Assembly (NCBI RefSeq): GCF_011057975.1
Contig: NZ_CP049109.1
Span: forward strand, 2,015,001 to 2,079,000
Length of the DNA: 64,000 nucleotides
Direction of reading: 5' to 3'
From: Sphingosinithalassobacter tenebrarum
GTDB lineage: Bacteria > Pseudomonadota > Alphaproteobacteria > Sphingomonadales > Sphingomonadaceae
Shown: one piece after another, positions 1 through 6,922 of the stretch
Position numbering within the stretch: position 1 is the first letter of the stretch
How the letters are laid out: the number at the start of each line of letters is the position of its first letter
Translations under genes and position numbers: made by a program
The notes under the pieces: generated by a model
What the model saw: the letters and a program-made list of their open reading frames with translations, nothing else
Database searches by the model: none
Told to the model about the DNA's origin: nothing

Positions 1-2
1 CC

Positions 3-269
3 CTGCCCGATCTGCCGGACTTCCTCACGACGCATATCGATCCGCTGACTGGCGAGGACGACACCAACGATATCGATGCGGGTACGCGCGCCAGTGCCGA
101 TGGCTTCGTCACTTCGCGGATGCCGCCGTTCCAGGGCGCCGGCCCGCGCGGCGAGCCGGAGGGCGTCGATCCCGAACAATGGGGCAAGGTGAGCCGCAAC
201 GCGCCGTGCCCGTGCGGATCGGGCCGCAAGTACAAGCATTGCCACGGCGCGATCGGCGTCGGCGCCTGA
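3..269 (+). CDS. secA: Preprotein translocase ATPase SecA, C-terminal fragment
   Basis: Only the last 88 codons are in the window; the gene enters from the left edge. SecA is the cytoplasmic motor that pushes unfolded preproteins through SecYEG. The visible part is the variable C-terminal linker followed by the family's zinc-binding tail, with the cysteine pattern [15 protein letters not shown] near the end; in the family this tail binds SecB and zinc. The stop is followed by a strong terminator, so secA ends its transcription unit here. Identification rests on this tail and the preceding linker, since the ATPase domains are outside the window. Confidence 0.9.
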   Translation: MPDLPDFLTTHIDPLTGEDDTNDIDAGTRASADGFVTSRMPPFQGAGPRGEPEGVDPEQWGKVSRNAPCPCGSGRKYKHCHGAIGVGA

Positions 270-295
270 TCCCTGCGGCAGTCGCCGAAAATGAA

Positions 296-331
296 AGAGC
301 CCCCGGAGCGATCCTCCGGGGGCTCTTTTTT
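296..331 (+). terminator. Rho-independent terminator of secA
   Basis: A perfect 13-bp stem (AGAGCCCCCGGAG, 296-308, with its complement at 314-326) closes a 5-nt loop and runs into six T residues. It lies 27 nt after the secA stop and also separates secA from the convergent lipoprotein gene. Confidence 0.92.
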
Positions 332-375
332 CGGGTGTCGCTGCCGCCCGGCAAGGGCGCGATTCGTCACCTGCC

Positions 376-939
376 TCAGCGCGGCTGGGGCATTTCCACT
401 TTCGGGCCGATATTCTCGATCACGGCGCGGGCATCGAAGGCGCGGACGTCGTCGGGCTTGGGACCGCGGCCGATCACGATCTCCGCCATCGCCTGGTAGC
501 GGTCGACCGTGCGGACGTCGAAATCGCGACCGAAGGGGTCGTCGTAGAACGGATCCCAGTAGCGCCAGCCGTAGCGGGGGCGATAATAGCTCCAGTACGG
601 GCTCCAGTAGCCATAGGGCGTCGCGCCATAGGGGCGGCTGTTATAGGTGCGCTGCTGGTGATCGGTGTCGCGATTGACCATCACGAAATAGTCCGCGCCG
701 TTCTCCAGTGTCAGCTGCGCGGCGCGATAGAGCAGGTAGCGCTCGACCGTTTCGCGCGAGGTGAGCGTATTGCCGGCAAAGGAGACGCGAAAGCGATTCT
801 CCTCGATCCGCTCATCGGAATAGCCTGCCCGCGAAAAGCCGGTGCCGGTGGCAGGTTGATAGGGCGTGGGATAGGCGCAGGATGCGACCGCCAGGCCACT
901 CGCAAGCGCGAGCGCCAGGGATTTGGCTGAGAGTTTCAT
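376..939 (-). CDS. Small lipoprotein, CC0125/CC1285-like family
   Basis: A 187-aa predicted lipoprotein. The N-terminus has a lysine, a hydrophobic stretch and the lipobox VASC (Cys about residue 21), so the mature protein should be lipid-anchored in the envelope. The middle holds the motif RETVERYLLYRAAQLT typical of Caulobacter/Sphingomonas lipoproteins that process an N-terminal ~100-aa domain, and a Tyr/Trp/Pro-rich stretch (residues ~105-145) follows. The start at 939 is preferred to 954 because it gives a normal signal peptide. Function unknown. It is the last chromosomal gene before attL. Confidence 0.75.
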   Translation of the reverse strand: MKLSAKSLALALASGLAVASCAYPTPYQPATGTGFSRAGYSDERIEENRFRVSFAGNTLTSRETVERYLLYRAAQLTLENGADYFVMVNRDTDHQQRTYNSRPYGATPYGYWSPYWSYYRPRYGWRYWDPFYDDPFGRDFDVRTVDRYQAMAEIVIGRGPKPDDVRAFDARAVIENIGPKVEMPQPR

Positions 940-1048
940 TTTTCCTCCGGGCACTTATTGCGACTCAGCTAGGCGTGCAGCCGGGTCGATTCAACGAGCA
1001 GTTATGAAGGAAACACCCTGTCGCGCAAATGAACGAGAGATGTACCAC

Positions 1049-1068
1049 TGGCTCCCCGGGCCGGATTC
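1049..1068. repeat. attL core (displaced tRNA-Asn 3' end)
   Basis: TGGCTCCCCGGGCCGGATTC repeats the CCA end, acceptor stem and part of the T stem of the tRNA-Asn gene at 45652-45726 (read on the minus strand), with one mismatch at position 15. To its left is chromosome, to its right phage DNA. The mismatch shows that phage and host cores were not identical. Confidence 0.88.
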
Positions 1069-1126
1069 TATTTTCATGGCAATAGCCCCCTGATATTCGA
1101 TGTTGGTGGGTTTTTGTTTGAGAAGG

Positions 1127-1162
1127 GTGCCCCCAAGGGCGCCCCCAGCTGGACGGAATCAG
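1127..1162. promoter_or_regulatory. Left integrase arm-type sites
   Basis: GTGCCCCCAA (1127-1136) and GCGCCCCCAG (1139-1148) are followed by ACGGAATCAG (1153-1162). The same decamers GTGCCCCCAA and ACGGAATCAG occur at 45497-45506 and 45506-45515 beside the integrase gene at the other end. Paired same-orientation sites just inside both att cores are what the arm-binding domain of a tyrosine recombinase needs. They overlap the 3' end of the excisionase gene. Confidence 0.7.
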
Positions 1163-1398
1163 CGCGCTTCGGCGCGTTCCGATTTCCAGCGCTCGATGTC
1201 GGCCTGGCGCCATCCGACGGCCTGTTTTCCGAGCTGGACGGGGCGCGGGAATTCGCCCTCCTGGATCATGTTGTAGATCGTCGATTTGCTGAGGCCGGTC
1301 TCGCCGGTGCGCACGAGGTTGCCGTGGCGATCGCGGCGGGATGCCAGATCGCGCATGCGAAGGATGCGGCCGCAGGGGGCCGGTTCGGGGTTACTCAT
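1159..1398 (-). CDS. AlpA-family excisionase / DNA-binding protein
   Basis: A 79-aa protein with the MerR/AlpA-type winged helix seen in phage excisionases: TGLSKSTIYNMIQEGEFPRPVQLGKQAVGWRQ carries the recognition helix (STIYNMIQ), the wing-forming proline segment and the conserved GWR turn, ending in a DIERW helix. AlpA/Xis proteins bind the att region and direct the integrase towards excision. Last gene of the leftward early operon, starting directly after the ATPase stop; its 3' end overlaps the left arm sites, which fits control of recombination direction. Confidence 0.85.
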   Translation of the reverse strand: MSNPEPAPCGRILRMRDLASRRDRHGNLVRTGETGLSKSTIYNMIQEGEFPRPVQLGKQAVGWRQADIERWKSERAEAR

Positions 1399-3141
1399 CT
1401 ACTTTTCCTCGGTACGCAGATACGGATGGAGCTCGAGGACGCCGCCGGTCTCGCGGGCGACGTTCGAATTTCGGAGATCCTTTAAGCCCTGGCGCCACCA
1501 TCCCGAGGTGGCGCTCTTGCCCAGGCGGGCCGCGACTTCGGCCGACGATGCCGGGCCGTTGGCGGCGATGTCGCGGAGCATCTCGCCGCCGGGGCCGCGC
1601 AGCTTTTCGGACCAACGCTCGACGAGCTGGTCGGGCCCGGGCCAATGGGCGAACGGAATGTCGGCGCGATCGAACAGCGACGGCAGCGGTTCGACGGCAT
1701 CGCCCCGATTGGAGATCAGGCCTGCCTCGACCAGCCCCTTGCGTGCGGCGCGGCTGTCGCCGCTATTCGGGCGGCGGCCGAGCAGCAGCAGCACGTCGTT
1801 CCAGATCAGGGTATCGTCCGGTGTGAGCGCTCCGCGCAGAAGCGCGGCGGCATCGAGGGCGGTCCTGTTGAGGGTGGGCGCGCCGGCATCGGCCGAAGCC
1901 TTTGCCGACGCGCCCGTCGTGATGGAGCCGGGGCCGCGTCCTTTCGCTTTCGTCTTTCGTGGTCCGGCTTCCGACGCGGAAGTTGCCGGCGGCGTGGCTT
2001 CCCCGCCCGTGCGGGCAAAGGCTCCGGGTGCATTCGTGATCATGGGATGCGGTCGGCCGTTACGCACCGCGCCCGCAAGCTCGATGATGGCGCTGAAACC
2101 GCGCTGATAGCGATCGCATTCGGCATCGACGCCGCGCAGATCGTTAAGTTCGGCCCGCGCCGCGGCCAGCTGATCGCGCAGGGCCGCGATTTCCGAATCG
2201 CGCTCGCGCAGCATGGTGCCGACTTCGCCGCCTTTCGCAAATGCCTCGCCGGGATCCCCGGGGATCGAATCGTCGGGATAGTCAGGGACCTCGGGCGCCA
2301 GTGCGGCGCGCAGTTCGTCGACGAGATCGCCCGAGACGGCGATCGGCGGCGGGGGCGTATCGCCGTGGCGCGGGGTGCGCGAGCTGTCGAAGGTCGTGTT
2401 CGCGGGGAAGCGGACGCGGCGCAGCTCGGCCGAACGCGGTTCCCACAGGAACGCCTCGCCGGCCTTGAGCAACGGCAGGGCTTCCTGGACTTCGCGGTTC
2501 TGTTCGCGCGAGAGCGCCACGAGCTCGGCGATCGCCTTGCGGTCGATCGGGCTGGTCTGGCGCATCGCGACGATGCAATTGTCGGCCATGCCGCGCACAC
2601 TGGCGTCGAGCCGGCTCCAGCGCTGGCAGGCGAGCATCAGGCGGATGCCGTTGCCGCGCCCCTGTTCGGCGAGCCGCTGGACCGAGCGGAACGCATCGCC
2701 GCCACCGCCCTGCGGCACCCAGCTTTGCGCCTCGTCGATCGCGAGATGGAGCGCCGCCTCGTTATGGAGGAAGACGGCGTCGGCGAAATCCGCCACCCAT
2801 TGCTGTTGCTCGTCGGATTTCCACTGGCTGACATCGAAGATGGCGGGGACGTTGCGCTCGACGAACAGGCGGCCGAGCTGGCCGCCCTGGTCGGGCGTCA
2901 TCGGAACATGCGCACGCTTGCCGCCGAAGATGACGAAATCGAGCCCGGGGCGCTGGCCGTCGGGCGAAAGCGTAAGGCCCCAATGGTTGCCGAGCTTGTC
3001 GATCGCGCCGACGCGACGATCGGCGCGGCGCAGCTGTTCGATCAGGCCGCGCAGCTGATAGGTCTTTCCGGCACCGGTCGTGCCGAGGATGAGGATATGG
3101 CCTTCCTCGAGCATGTCGATCGAGATCGGGGGCTCAGTCAT
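1399..3141 (-). CDS. HerA/FtsK-like ATPase with C-terminal winged helices
   Basis: A 580-aa protein. Residues ~8-25 carry a Walker A motif (LILGTTGAGKT) and residues ~140-150 a Walker B (LHLAIDEAQSW), with an ACQRW sensor-like segment after; this is the HerA/VirB4 DNA-pumping ATPase layout. A coiled coil lies at ~310-345, then a low-complexity Ala/Gly/Thr linker, then two probable winged-helix segments (~430-490 and ~535-575). The start at 3141 overlaps the previous stop (ATGA). It probably works on phage DNA (replication, segregation or packaging-related), but no substrate is known. HerA-type ATPases usually pair with a nuclease; none is recognisable next to it. Confidence 0.72.
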   Translation of the reverse strand: MTEPPISIDMLEEGHILILGTTGAGKTYQLRGLIEQLRRADRRVGAIDKLGNHWGLTLSPDGQRPGLDFVIFGGKRAHVPMTPDQGGQLGRLFVERNVPAIFDVSQWKSDEQQQWVADFADAVFLHNEAALHLAIDEAQSWVPQGGGGDAFRSVQRLAEQGRGNGIRLMLACQRWSRLDASVRGMADNCIVAMRQTSPIDRKAIAELVALSREQNREVQEALPLLKAGEAFLWEPRSAELRRVRFPANTTFDSSRTPRHGDTPPPPIAVSGDLVDELRAALAPEVPDYPDDSIPGDPGEAFAKGGEVGTMLRERDSEIAALRDQLAAARAELNDLRGVDAECDRYQRGFSAIIELAGAVRNGRPHPMITNAPGAFARTGGEATPPATSASEAGPRKTKAKGRGPGSITTGASAKASADAGAPTLNRTALDAAALLRGALTPDDTLIWNDVLLLLGRRPNSGDSRAARKGLVEAGLISNRGDAVEPLPSLFDRADIPFAHWPGPDQLVERWSEKLRGPGGEMLRDIAANGPASSAEVAARLGKSATSGWWRQGLKDLRNSNVARETGGVLELHPYLRTEEK

Positions 3142-3407
3142 CGACTCAGTCCCTGGCCTTCGCGCTGCAGCCATCTATCGCAGCACTCATGATCCGACGT
3201 CACCCGGGCCGATTTGGAGGGCCATTCCCGATAGTAACGGTCCAAATCATCGGCGGCGAACAACGCCTCGCGCCGGAGCATGGCGTACATCATGCAATCC
3301 CCGGTGTGCGGCAGCCAGCGGCTCCAATAGGCGCAATCGGCGCAACGGCCCTCGTCGCCAATGGCGCCCCGCACTGCCGGCTCGTCGGAGCGCAGAAACT
3401 CGGTCAC
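3138..3407 (-). CDS. Small cysteine-rich phage protein
   Basis: An 89-aa protein starting at GTG (3407) in a GTGA overlap with the upstream stop. It has scattered cysteines (RCADCAYWSRW, then GDCMMY, then HECCDRW), suggesting a small metal-binding fold often seen in phage early genes. Function unknown. It is followed by the HerA-like ATPase in an ATGA overlap. Confidence 0.6.
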   Translation of the reverse strand: MTEFLRSDEPAVRGAIGDEGRCADCAYWSRWLPHTGDCMMYAMLRREALFAADDLDRYYREWPSKSARVTSDHECCDRWLQREGQGLSR

Positions 3408-3571
3408 AGCGCATTGCTCCCGAGATGCCAATAGCCACAGATATGGCAGCGATAGGTTTCGACCCGGCCATATCCGCGCCGGCGACGGAAGCGCTGGCGG
3501 TTCATCTGGCGTAACGCCTGGGCGTGCGTATCGAATGCCGCCTTTCCGTAGCAGGCGGGGGCTAGCGACAT
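3404..3571 (-). CDS. 55-aa zinc-ribbon-like phage protein
   Basis: A short basic protein ending YRCHICGYWHLGS. The CxxC followed by WHL is common in tiny phage proteins that look like a half zinc ribbon. The ATG at 3571 overlaps the previous gene by 10 bp and the stop overlaps the next GTG start. No function can be assigned. Confidence 0.6.
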   Translation of the reverse strand: MSLAPACYGKAAFDTHAQALRQMNRQRFRRRRGYGRVETYRCHICGYWHLGSNAL

Positions 3572-4230
3572 TGGTGCGCTCCTTCGGTTCGAGGTTGGTG
3601 CTCGCACCCGATATCGGCCCGGACGCCGCAGCGGGGGCAGGGGGTGCGATCGGGCGCGGCGGGGCGCAGCGGTGGCTCGCTTGGCTTGGCGACGCCGCGT
3701 TGGGTCGCACGGGCCGGGGCGGCGGGCAGAGGAAGCGGCAGGTCGACCCAGTCGAAGCGGAGGCGCGTGACGGCGGGGTTGTCGGCCCAGGTGAAACTGT
3801 CGTGGCTGATCGAGGTTTTTCCCGATCCGTTCACCGCGTCCCAGTGTTCGGCGAACGCGGCGCGATTGCGGCAGCCGGCGGCGCGGGCGCCGGCGTCGTC
3901 GATTTCCCGCAGGCACATGCGATCGACGGCGATCAGCGACAGGTGCATGCGGTGCCAGGCGCGGGGCATTTCGCGCGCCATTCGCGCGCGGCCGTAATCG
4001 CGGCTCGGCTTTCCGTCGGCGGCGTACCAGGGCCTGGCGCCGATATCGAGCGCGGCGGTCGGTGCGAGGCCTTCGACCTGGCGCGGCAAATGGATCGGCT
4101 CGCGCACCCATAGCCGCTCGCCGGGCCGGCATTTGGCGAGGAAGACGCCGGGGCGGTATATCTCGGTCTGCCGGCAGGCGCGGATGGCGCGGACGGTTTC
4201 GACCGTGCAGTTGATCGGGCGGTCGGTCAT
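3562..4230 (-). CDS. ASCH/PUA-like phage protein
   Basis: A 222-aa protein. Its order of motifs matches a widespread phage family thought to have an ASCH/PUA-like fold: an N-terminal RPIN...VRAI segment, then RPGERLWVREPI (residues ~37-48), W.AADG, a W..MHLSLIAVDRM strand pair and a late W..NPAV segment. A proline-rich tail ends with CPRC and HQC. ASCH folds usually bind RNA or modified nucleic acid; the role here is unknown. Its first 16 codons lie in a 52-bp exact duplication also found at 5648-5699. Start at 4230 overlaps the upstream stop (ATGA). Confidence 0.6.
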   Translation of the reverse strand: MTDRPINCTVETVRAIRACRQTEIYRPGVFLAKCRPGERLWVREPIHLPRQVEGLAPTAALDIGARPWYAADGKPSRDYGRARMAREMPRAWHRMHLSLIAVDRMCLREIDDAGARAAGCRNRAAFAEHWDAVNGSGKTSISHDSFTWADNPAVTRLRFDWVDLPLPLPAAPARATQRGVAKPSEPPLRPAAPDRTPCPRCGVRADIGCEHQPRTEGAHQCR

Positions 4231-4233
4231 TCG
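4182..4233. repeat. 52-bp exact direct repeat, copy 1
   Basis: GGATGGCGCGGACGG...GGTCGGTCATTCG is identical to 5648-5699. The repeat covers the start codon and first 16 codons (MTDRPINCTVETVRAI) of the gene starting at 4230. Confidence 0.95.
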
Positions 4234-4634
4234 GCGGTCGCTCCGTTCGCCAGCGCGAGCAGCACGTCGGCGTGACACCATGACGATGTTGTCGGGCACC
4301 AGCATTGTAGGTTCTTGCCCGCAATACGCGGCAGTGCCTTGAGCAGGCGCCGCCGCCAGCGCGCGAGCGTTCTGATCTCGTCCATGCCGAACCCGGCGGC
4401 CGCGAGGATGCGTGGCGTAAGATCGTCCGCCAGCCAGGCCCGATACAATATGACGCTTCGGGCATGTCCGATATGCGGACGGCCAGCGAACGGATTGCTC
4501 CATAGCGTCGGCCGCCCGACATATATTGCGCCGGCGGGCGTAAAGGCATTGCGACGGCGCGTCCGCTGCAGGCGGCGTGGTCGGTTGCCGAAGGTTTCCG
4601 GCGGGCCCGACGCCCGCCGGTTGCCCGTGATCAT
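4227..4634 (-). CDS. DUF4326 domain protein
   Basis: A 135-aa protein with the DUF4326 signature: IYVGRPTLWSNPF (residues ~43-55), a YRAWL helix, then GKNLQCWCP and WCHADVLLALAN near the C-terminus. DUF4326 is common in phages and mobile elements; its conserved Cys and His residues suggest a metal or nucleotide site, but no activity is established. The ATG at 4634 overlaps the upstream stop, and its stop overlaps the ASCH-like gene start. Part of the early operon. Confidence 0.82.
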   Translation of the reverse strand: MITGNRRASGPPETFGNRPRRLQRTRRRNAFTPAGAIYVGRPTLWSNPFAGRPHIGHARSVILYRAWLADDLTPRILAAAGFGMDEIRTLARWRRRLLKALPRIAGKNLQCWCPTTSSWCHADVLLALANGATAE

Positions 4635-5479
4635 GCCCGCACCAATTCGCGCAAGGCCTGGTGGCGGTCGGCGAGGTCGATTGCGGCATCGAACCCTTCG
4701 TGCGGGCCGATGAAGATCGCCTCGCGCAAACCCTTTACCATCAGCTCGAGGATCTGCGCGCGCGCCTCCCGGGCCAGATCGGCCCGAGCGGCCAGAGCGG
4801 CCAGATCGGCCAGAGCGGCCAGAGCGGCCAGATCGGCCCGAGCGGCCCGAGCGGCCAGAGCGGCCAGATCGGCCAGAGCGGCCAGATCGGCCAGATCGGC
4901 CCGAGCGGCCCGAGCGGCCAGAGCGGCCAGATCGGCCCGAGCGGCCAGATCGGCCCGAGCGGCCAGAGCGGCCAGATCGGCCCGAGCGGCCAGATCGGCC
5001 CGAGCGGCCAGAGCGGCCAGATCGGCCCGAGCGGCCAGAGCGGCCAGAGCGGCACGAGCGGCCAGAGCGATATCGCGGAGCTCGTCGTCGCTTCGCGCCG
5101 CCTCGCATTGCGACGCTAACGCGTCGAACTGCGGAATGCCGTACGCACGGAGCCACACAGGCGCGATCTGGTTGATTCCCCACATCGCGAGGAAACGGGC
5201 ACGCGCAAGTTCATCCGCCGGCGTGCCGCGCGTACCCGCGATCAGCGGGACCAGTGGCTTGAGCAGTCGATCGCGCTGCTCATCCTCCATATTGTCGTTG
5301 ATCGTGATTCCGTAGCCGCCGAGGATTGGGCAGGCGCATTGCGGCTTGTCGCTGTGCTTTTCGCCGGCGAACCAAGCGGTCATTTCCATGAAGCACATGC
5401 CTTCGGCCGCCGAGCCATGCGCACCGGCACTGAGGCGGACTTCGGAAACTTGTGAAATATCAAAGGTCGTCACGGGCAT
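4631..5479 (-). CDS. Conserved phage protein with long Ala-rich 9-bp-repeat helix
   Basis: A 282-aa protein of unknown function. Residues ~1-125 look like a conserved globular domain found in phages and actinobacteria: SAGAHGSAAEGMCFMEM, then AGEKHSDKPQCACP, ND..ED, and TPADELARARFLAMWG. Residues ~138-236 are built almost only from the triplets ALA, ARA and DLA, encoded by the 33-copy 9-bp minisatellite at 4772-5068, and probably form one long helix. A normal-looking tail follows (ILELMVKGLREAIFIGPH). The frame stays open through the array, and the charged/hydrophobic pattern is kept, so the array is probably translated. Confidence 0.65.
   Translation of the reverse strand: MPVTTFDISQVSEVRLSAGAHGSAAEGMCFMEMTAWFAGEKHSDKPQCACPILGGYGITINDNMEDEQRDRLLKPLVPLIAGTRGTPADELARARFLAMWGINQIAPVWLRAYGIPQFDALASQCEAARSDDELRDIALAARAALAALAARADLAALAARADLAARADLAALAARADLAARADLAALAARAARADLADLAALADLAALAARAARADLAALAALADLAALAARADLAREARAQILELMVKGLREAIFIGPHEGFDAAIDLADRHQALRELVRA
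4772..5068. repeat. Minisatellite: 33 tandem copies of a 9-bp unit
   Basis: Thirty-three uninterrupted 9-bp units. Almost all are one of three variants: GGCCAGATC, GGCCCGAGC or GGCCAGAGC (minus-strand codons Asp-Leu-Ala, Ala-Arg-Ala, Ala-Leu-Ala); one unit is GGCACGAGC. Because the unit is a multiple of three and has no stop in any frame, all six frames are open across it. Unit loss or gain would change the length of the encoded helix without shifting the frame. Confidence 0.97.
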
Positions 5480-5696
5480 TCTCCTTGCTTTGGGAGCGGG
5501 GTGACCGCGCTTCGCGGGCGCGGTGTTCGAGTTCGGCGATGGCGAGGATCGTCGGCTTCAGGTCGGTGGGGGCGGCGTCATAATTGCGACCGAAGCGGCC
5601 GTTCAGGCGGGGAAGCATCGCGCGCGGGATCATCGTCCAGTTGTCCGGGATGGCGCGGACGGTTTCGACCGTGCAGTTGATCGGGCGGTCGGTCAT
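5460..5696 (-). CDS. Small early protein with duplicated ASCH-type N-terminus
   Basis: A 78-aa protein whose first 16 residues (MTDRPINCTVETVRAI) are identical in DNA and protein to the ASCH-like gene at 4230. After that the sequence diverges, with a basic C-terminus. It looks like a copy of the start region of that gene joined to a different short body. It overlaps the next gene by 20 bp and the previous stop by 4 bp. Function unknown. Confidence 0.55.
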   Translation of the reverse strand: MTDRPINCTVETVRAIPDNWTMIPRAMLPRLNGRFGRNYDAAPTDLKPTILAIAELEHRAREARSPRSQSKENARDDL

Positions 5697-5699
5697 TCG
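5648..5699. repeat. 52-bp exact direct repeat, copy 2
   Basis: Identical to 4182-4233, same orientation, 1466 bp away. Homologous recombination between the copies would delete the DUF4326 gene and the minisatellite gene and fuse the two starts in frame. Confidence 0.95.
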
Positions 5700-6526
5700 C
5701 CGCCCTCGTCGAATGCTTCGCCTGCAGCTTCGTCATAGGCTTCGCGAATGGCGGCGATCGCGGCCGGTGTGCGATGGAGTCCGCGGTCGGCGGAAATGGC
5801 CGTTATCGCCTTCACCCAGCCCGGCTGATCGTCGCCCTGCAGCACGAGCTCCATCAGCGCGTCGTCGCCATCCTCCCCCAATTCGATCAGCGCCGGCCAG
5901 ATGCCGGCGAAGATCGTGCCGCCATAGCGAAGCACCTGATCGGGGAAGGCACGCGCCAGGAGGTTTAGCGCGCGTTTCGTGATGGCGCCGCCGCCCTTTC
6001 GATAGGCGGCGCGGATGCCCGCCACATTGGAGACCATTCCAGGTTTCCACGCCGTGAAATTGGTGTGCGGCGCGAGCGAAAGCCCGGCTGTTTCGATCAG
6101 CGCCATCAGCTCGATCGCCTCCCGGTCGCCGCCGGCGAGCGATGCCTTGAACAGTTCGATTGGTCCGAGCGGCTTGCGCCTCTGATTGAGTTCGACGAAG
6201 GCGGCGGCTTCCTGTGCCGGTTCGCCATAGTCCGTGACGACGCATGGAAGATCGTAGATGTCATTGCGCATTCGCGCAGCGGCGAGGCGATGCTGGCCGT
6301 CGACGACGAACAGCCCGGCATCGGATCGCCGGGCGACCACAAGCGGCTGGCACAGCGACCAATCCCAGTCGCGCGCGATCCTGTGGATGAGCGCCTGGCT
6401 GCCGCGGTTTTCGATCGAGCGCTGATAGGCCGGGTCGATGCCAAGCTCGTGTATCGTGCAATTCTGCAGGACCGGGCGGCGGCCACGGACCGGATTGCAT
6501 TTCGGGCGGGCGGGCAGAGCGGACAT
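5693..6526 (-). CDS. ParB-fold (DGQHR) protein, DUF6551-like
   Basis: A 277-aa protein. The N-terminal third has the ParB/sulfiredoxin-like pattern: IDPAYQRSIENRG, a W....CQPLVVARR strand and FVVDGQHRLAAARM (residues ~70-85), where the DGQHR box forms the nucleotide-binding or catalytic site in related proteins. The rest is helical and acidic at the C-terminus. Such proteins occur on phages and plasmids and may bind or cut DNA; the true activity is unknown. Translation starts 1 nt after the stop of a 12-codon leader ORF that runs through a 9-G tract. Confidence 0.72.
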   Translation of the reverse strand: MSALPARPKCNPVRGRRPVLQNCTIHELGIDPAYQRSIENRGSQALIHRIARDWDWSLCQPLVVARRSDAGLFVVDGQHRLAAARMRNDIYDLPCVVTDYGEPAQEAAAFVELNQRRKPLGPIELFKASLAGGDREAIELMALIETAGLSLAPHTNFTAWKPGMVSNVAGIRAAYRKGGGAITKRALNLLARAFPDQVLRYGGTIFAGIWPALIELGEDGDDALMELVLQGDDQPGWVKAITAISADRGLHRTPAAIAAIREAYDEAAGEAFDEGGE

Positions 6527-6527
6527 T

Positions 6528-6566
6528 CTACCCCCCCCCGACCAGTTTGGACTGGTGCAGGTTCAT
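6528..6566 (-). CDS. 12-codon leader ORF through a 9-G tract
   Basis: ATG at 6566 overlaps the TGA of the upstream gene (ATGA). The peptide MNLHQSKLVGGG is read through nine consecutive G residues (plus-strand C at 6531-6539) and ends at TAG (6530-6528), one base before the next gene's ATG at 6526. An ACCAGT-TTGG-ACTGGT inverted repeat (6541-6556) lies inside it. No ordinary Shine-Dalgarno precedes 6526 apart from the G-run, so the leader may deliver ribosomes by termination-reinitiation. Confidence 0.4.
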   Translation of the reverse strand: MNLHQSKLVGGG

Positions 6567-6922
6567 AGCTTGCCTCCTGCCTTGCGGATCGCAGCCATCC
6601 CCGCCGCGGCGGCCTCCGCTTCGATTTGATCGGCGACCGCGAGGATGCGTGCAGCGAGAGCGCGGGCCTCGTCGACAGACGGCGTTGCGCAGAAGGCGAC
6701 ACCGGGTCGCCCGCAGCCGCATTTGCAGGCCGAGCGTCCGGTAGTGACCGAAATGCGCTTTCCGTTCGGCGTGTCGAAGTCGCCGGCGAAGATGAAATGC
6801 GCCTGGTGAATGACGACGTCGCCGGCGCCTGGAATTGCCATCACCACCGTCGGCAGCGGCTTCTGACTTTCCGGCTCGCCAAAGCTTTCGAAGGAGCCGT
6901 TCGCACGCGGGAGCCGGTTCAT
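6563..6922 (-). CDS. Hypothetical early protein with Cys cluster
   Basis: A 119-aa protein of unknown function. Middle residues form a beta-rich stretch (VVIHQAHFIFAGDF), followed by a cysteine cluster SACKCGCGRPGVAFC and a long Ala-rich C-terminal helix. The Cys-x-Cys-x-Cys pattern may bind metal. ATG at 6922 overlaps the ParB stop, showing coupled translation. Confidence 0.6.
   Translation of the reverse strand: MNRLPRANGSFESFGEPESQKPLPTVVMAIPGAGDVVIHQAHFIFAGDFDTPNGKRISVTTGRSACKCGCGRPGVAFCATPSVDEARALAARILAVADQIEAEAAAAGMAAIRKAGGKL

Noticed and set aside
1645..3192. 515-codon plus-strand frame opposite the HerA-like gene
   Set aside because: GC-rich antisense frame; the minus strand has clear Walker motifs and operon coupling.
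4772..5068. CRISPR-like array of regular repeats
   Set aside because: The units are 9 bp, contiguous and without spacers; this is a coding minisatellite.
4227..5183. 318-codon minus-strand frame rich in Gly-Arg-Ser repeats
   Set aside because: It is the minisatellite read in a second frame; its 3' part is the real DUF4326 gene starting at 4634. The frame encoding DLA/ARA/ALA has a conserved globular domain attached and coupled starts.
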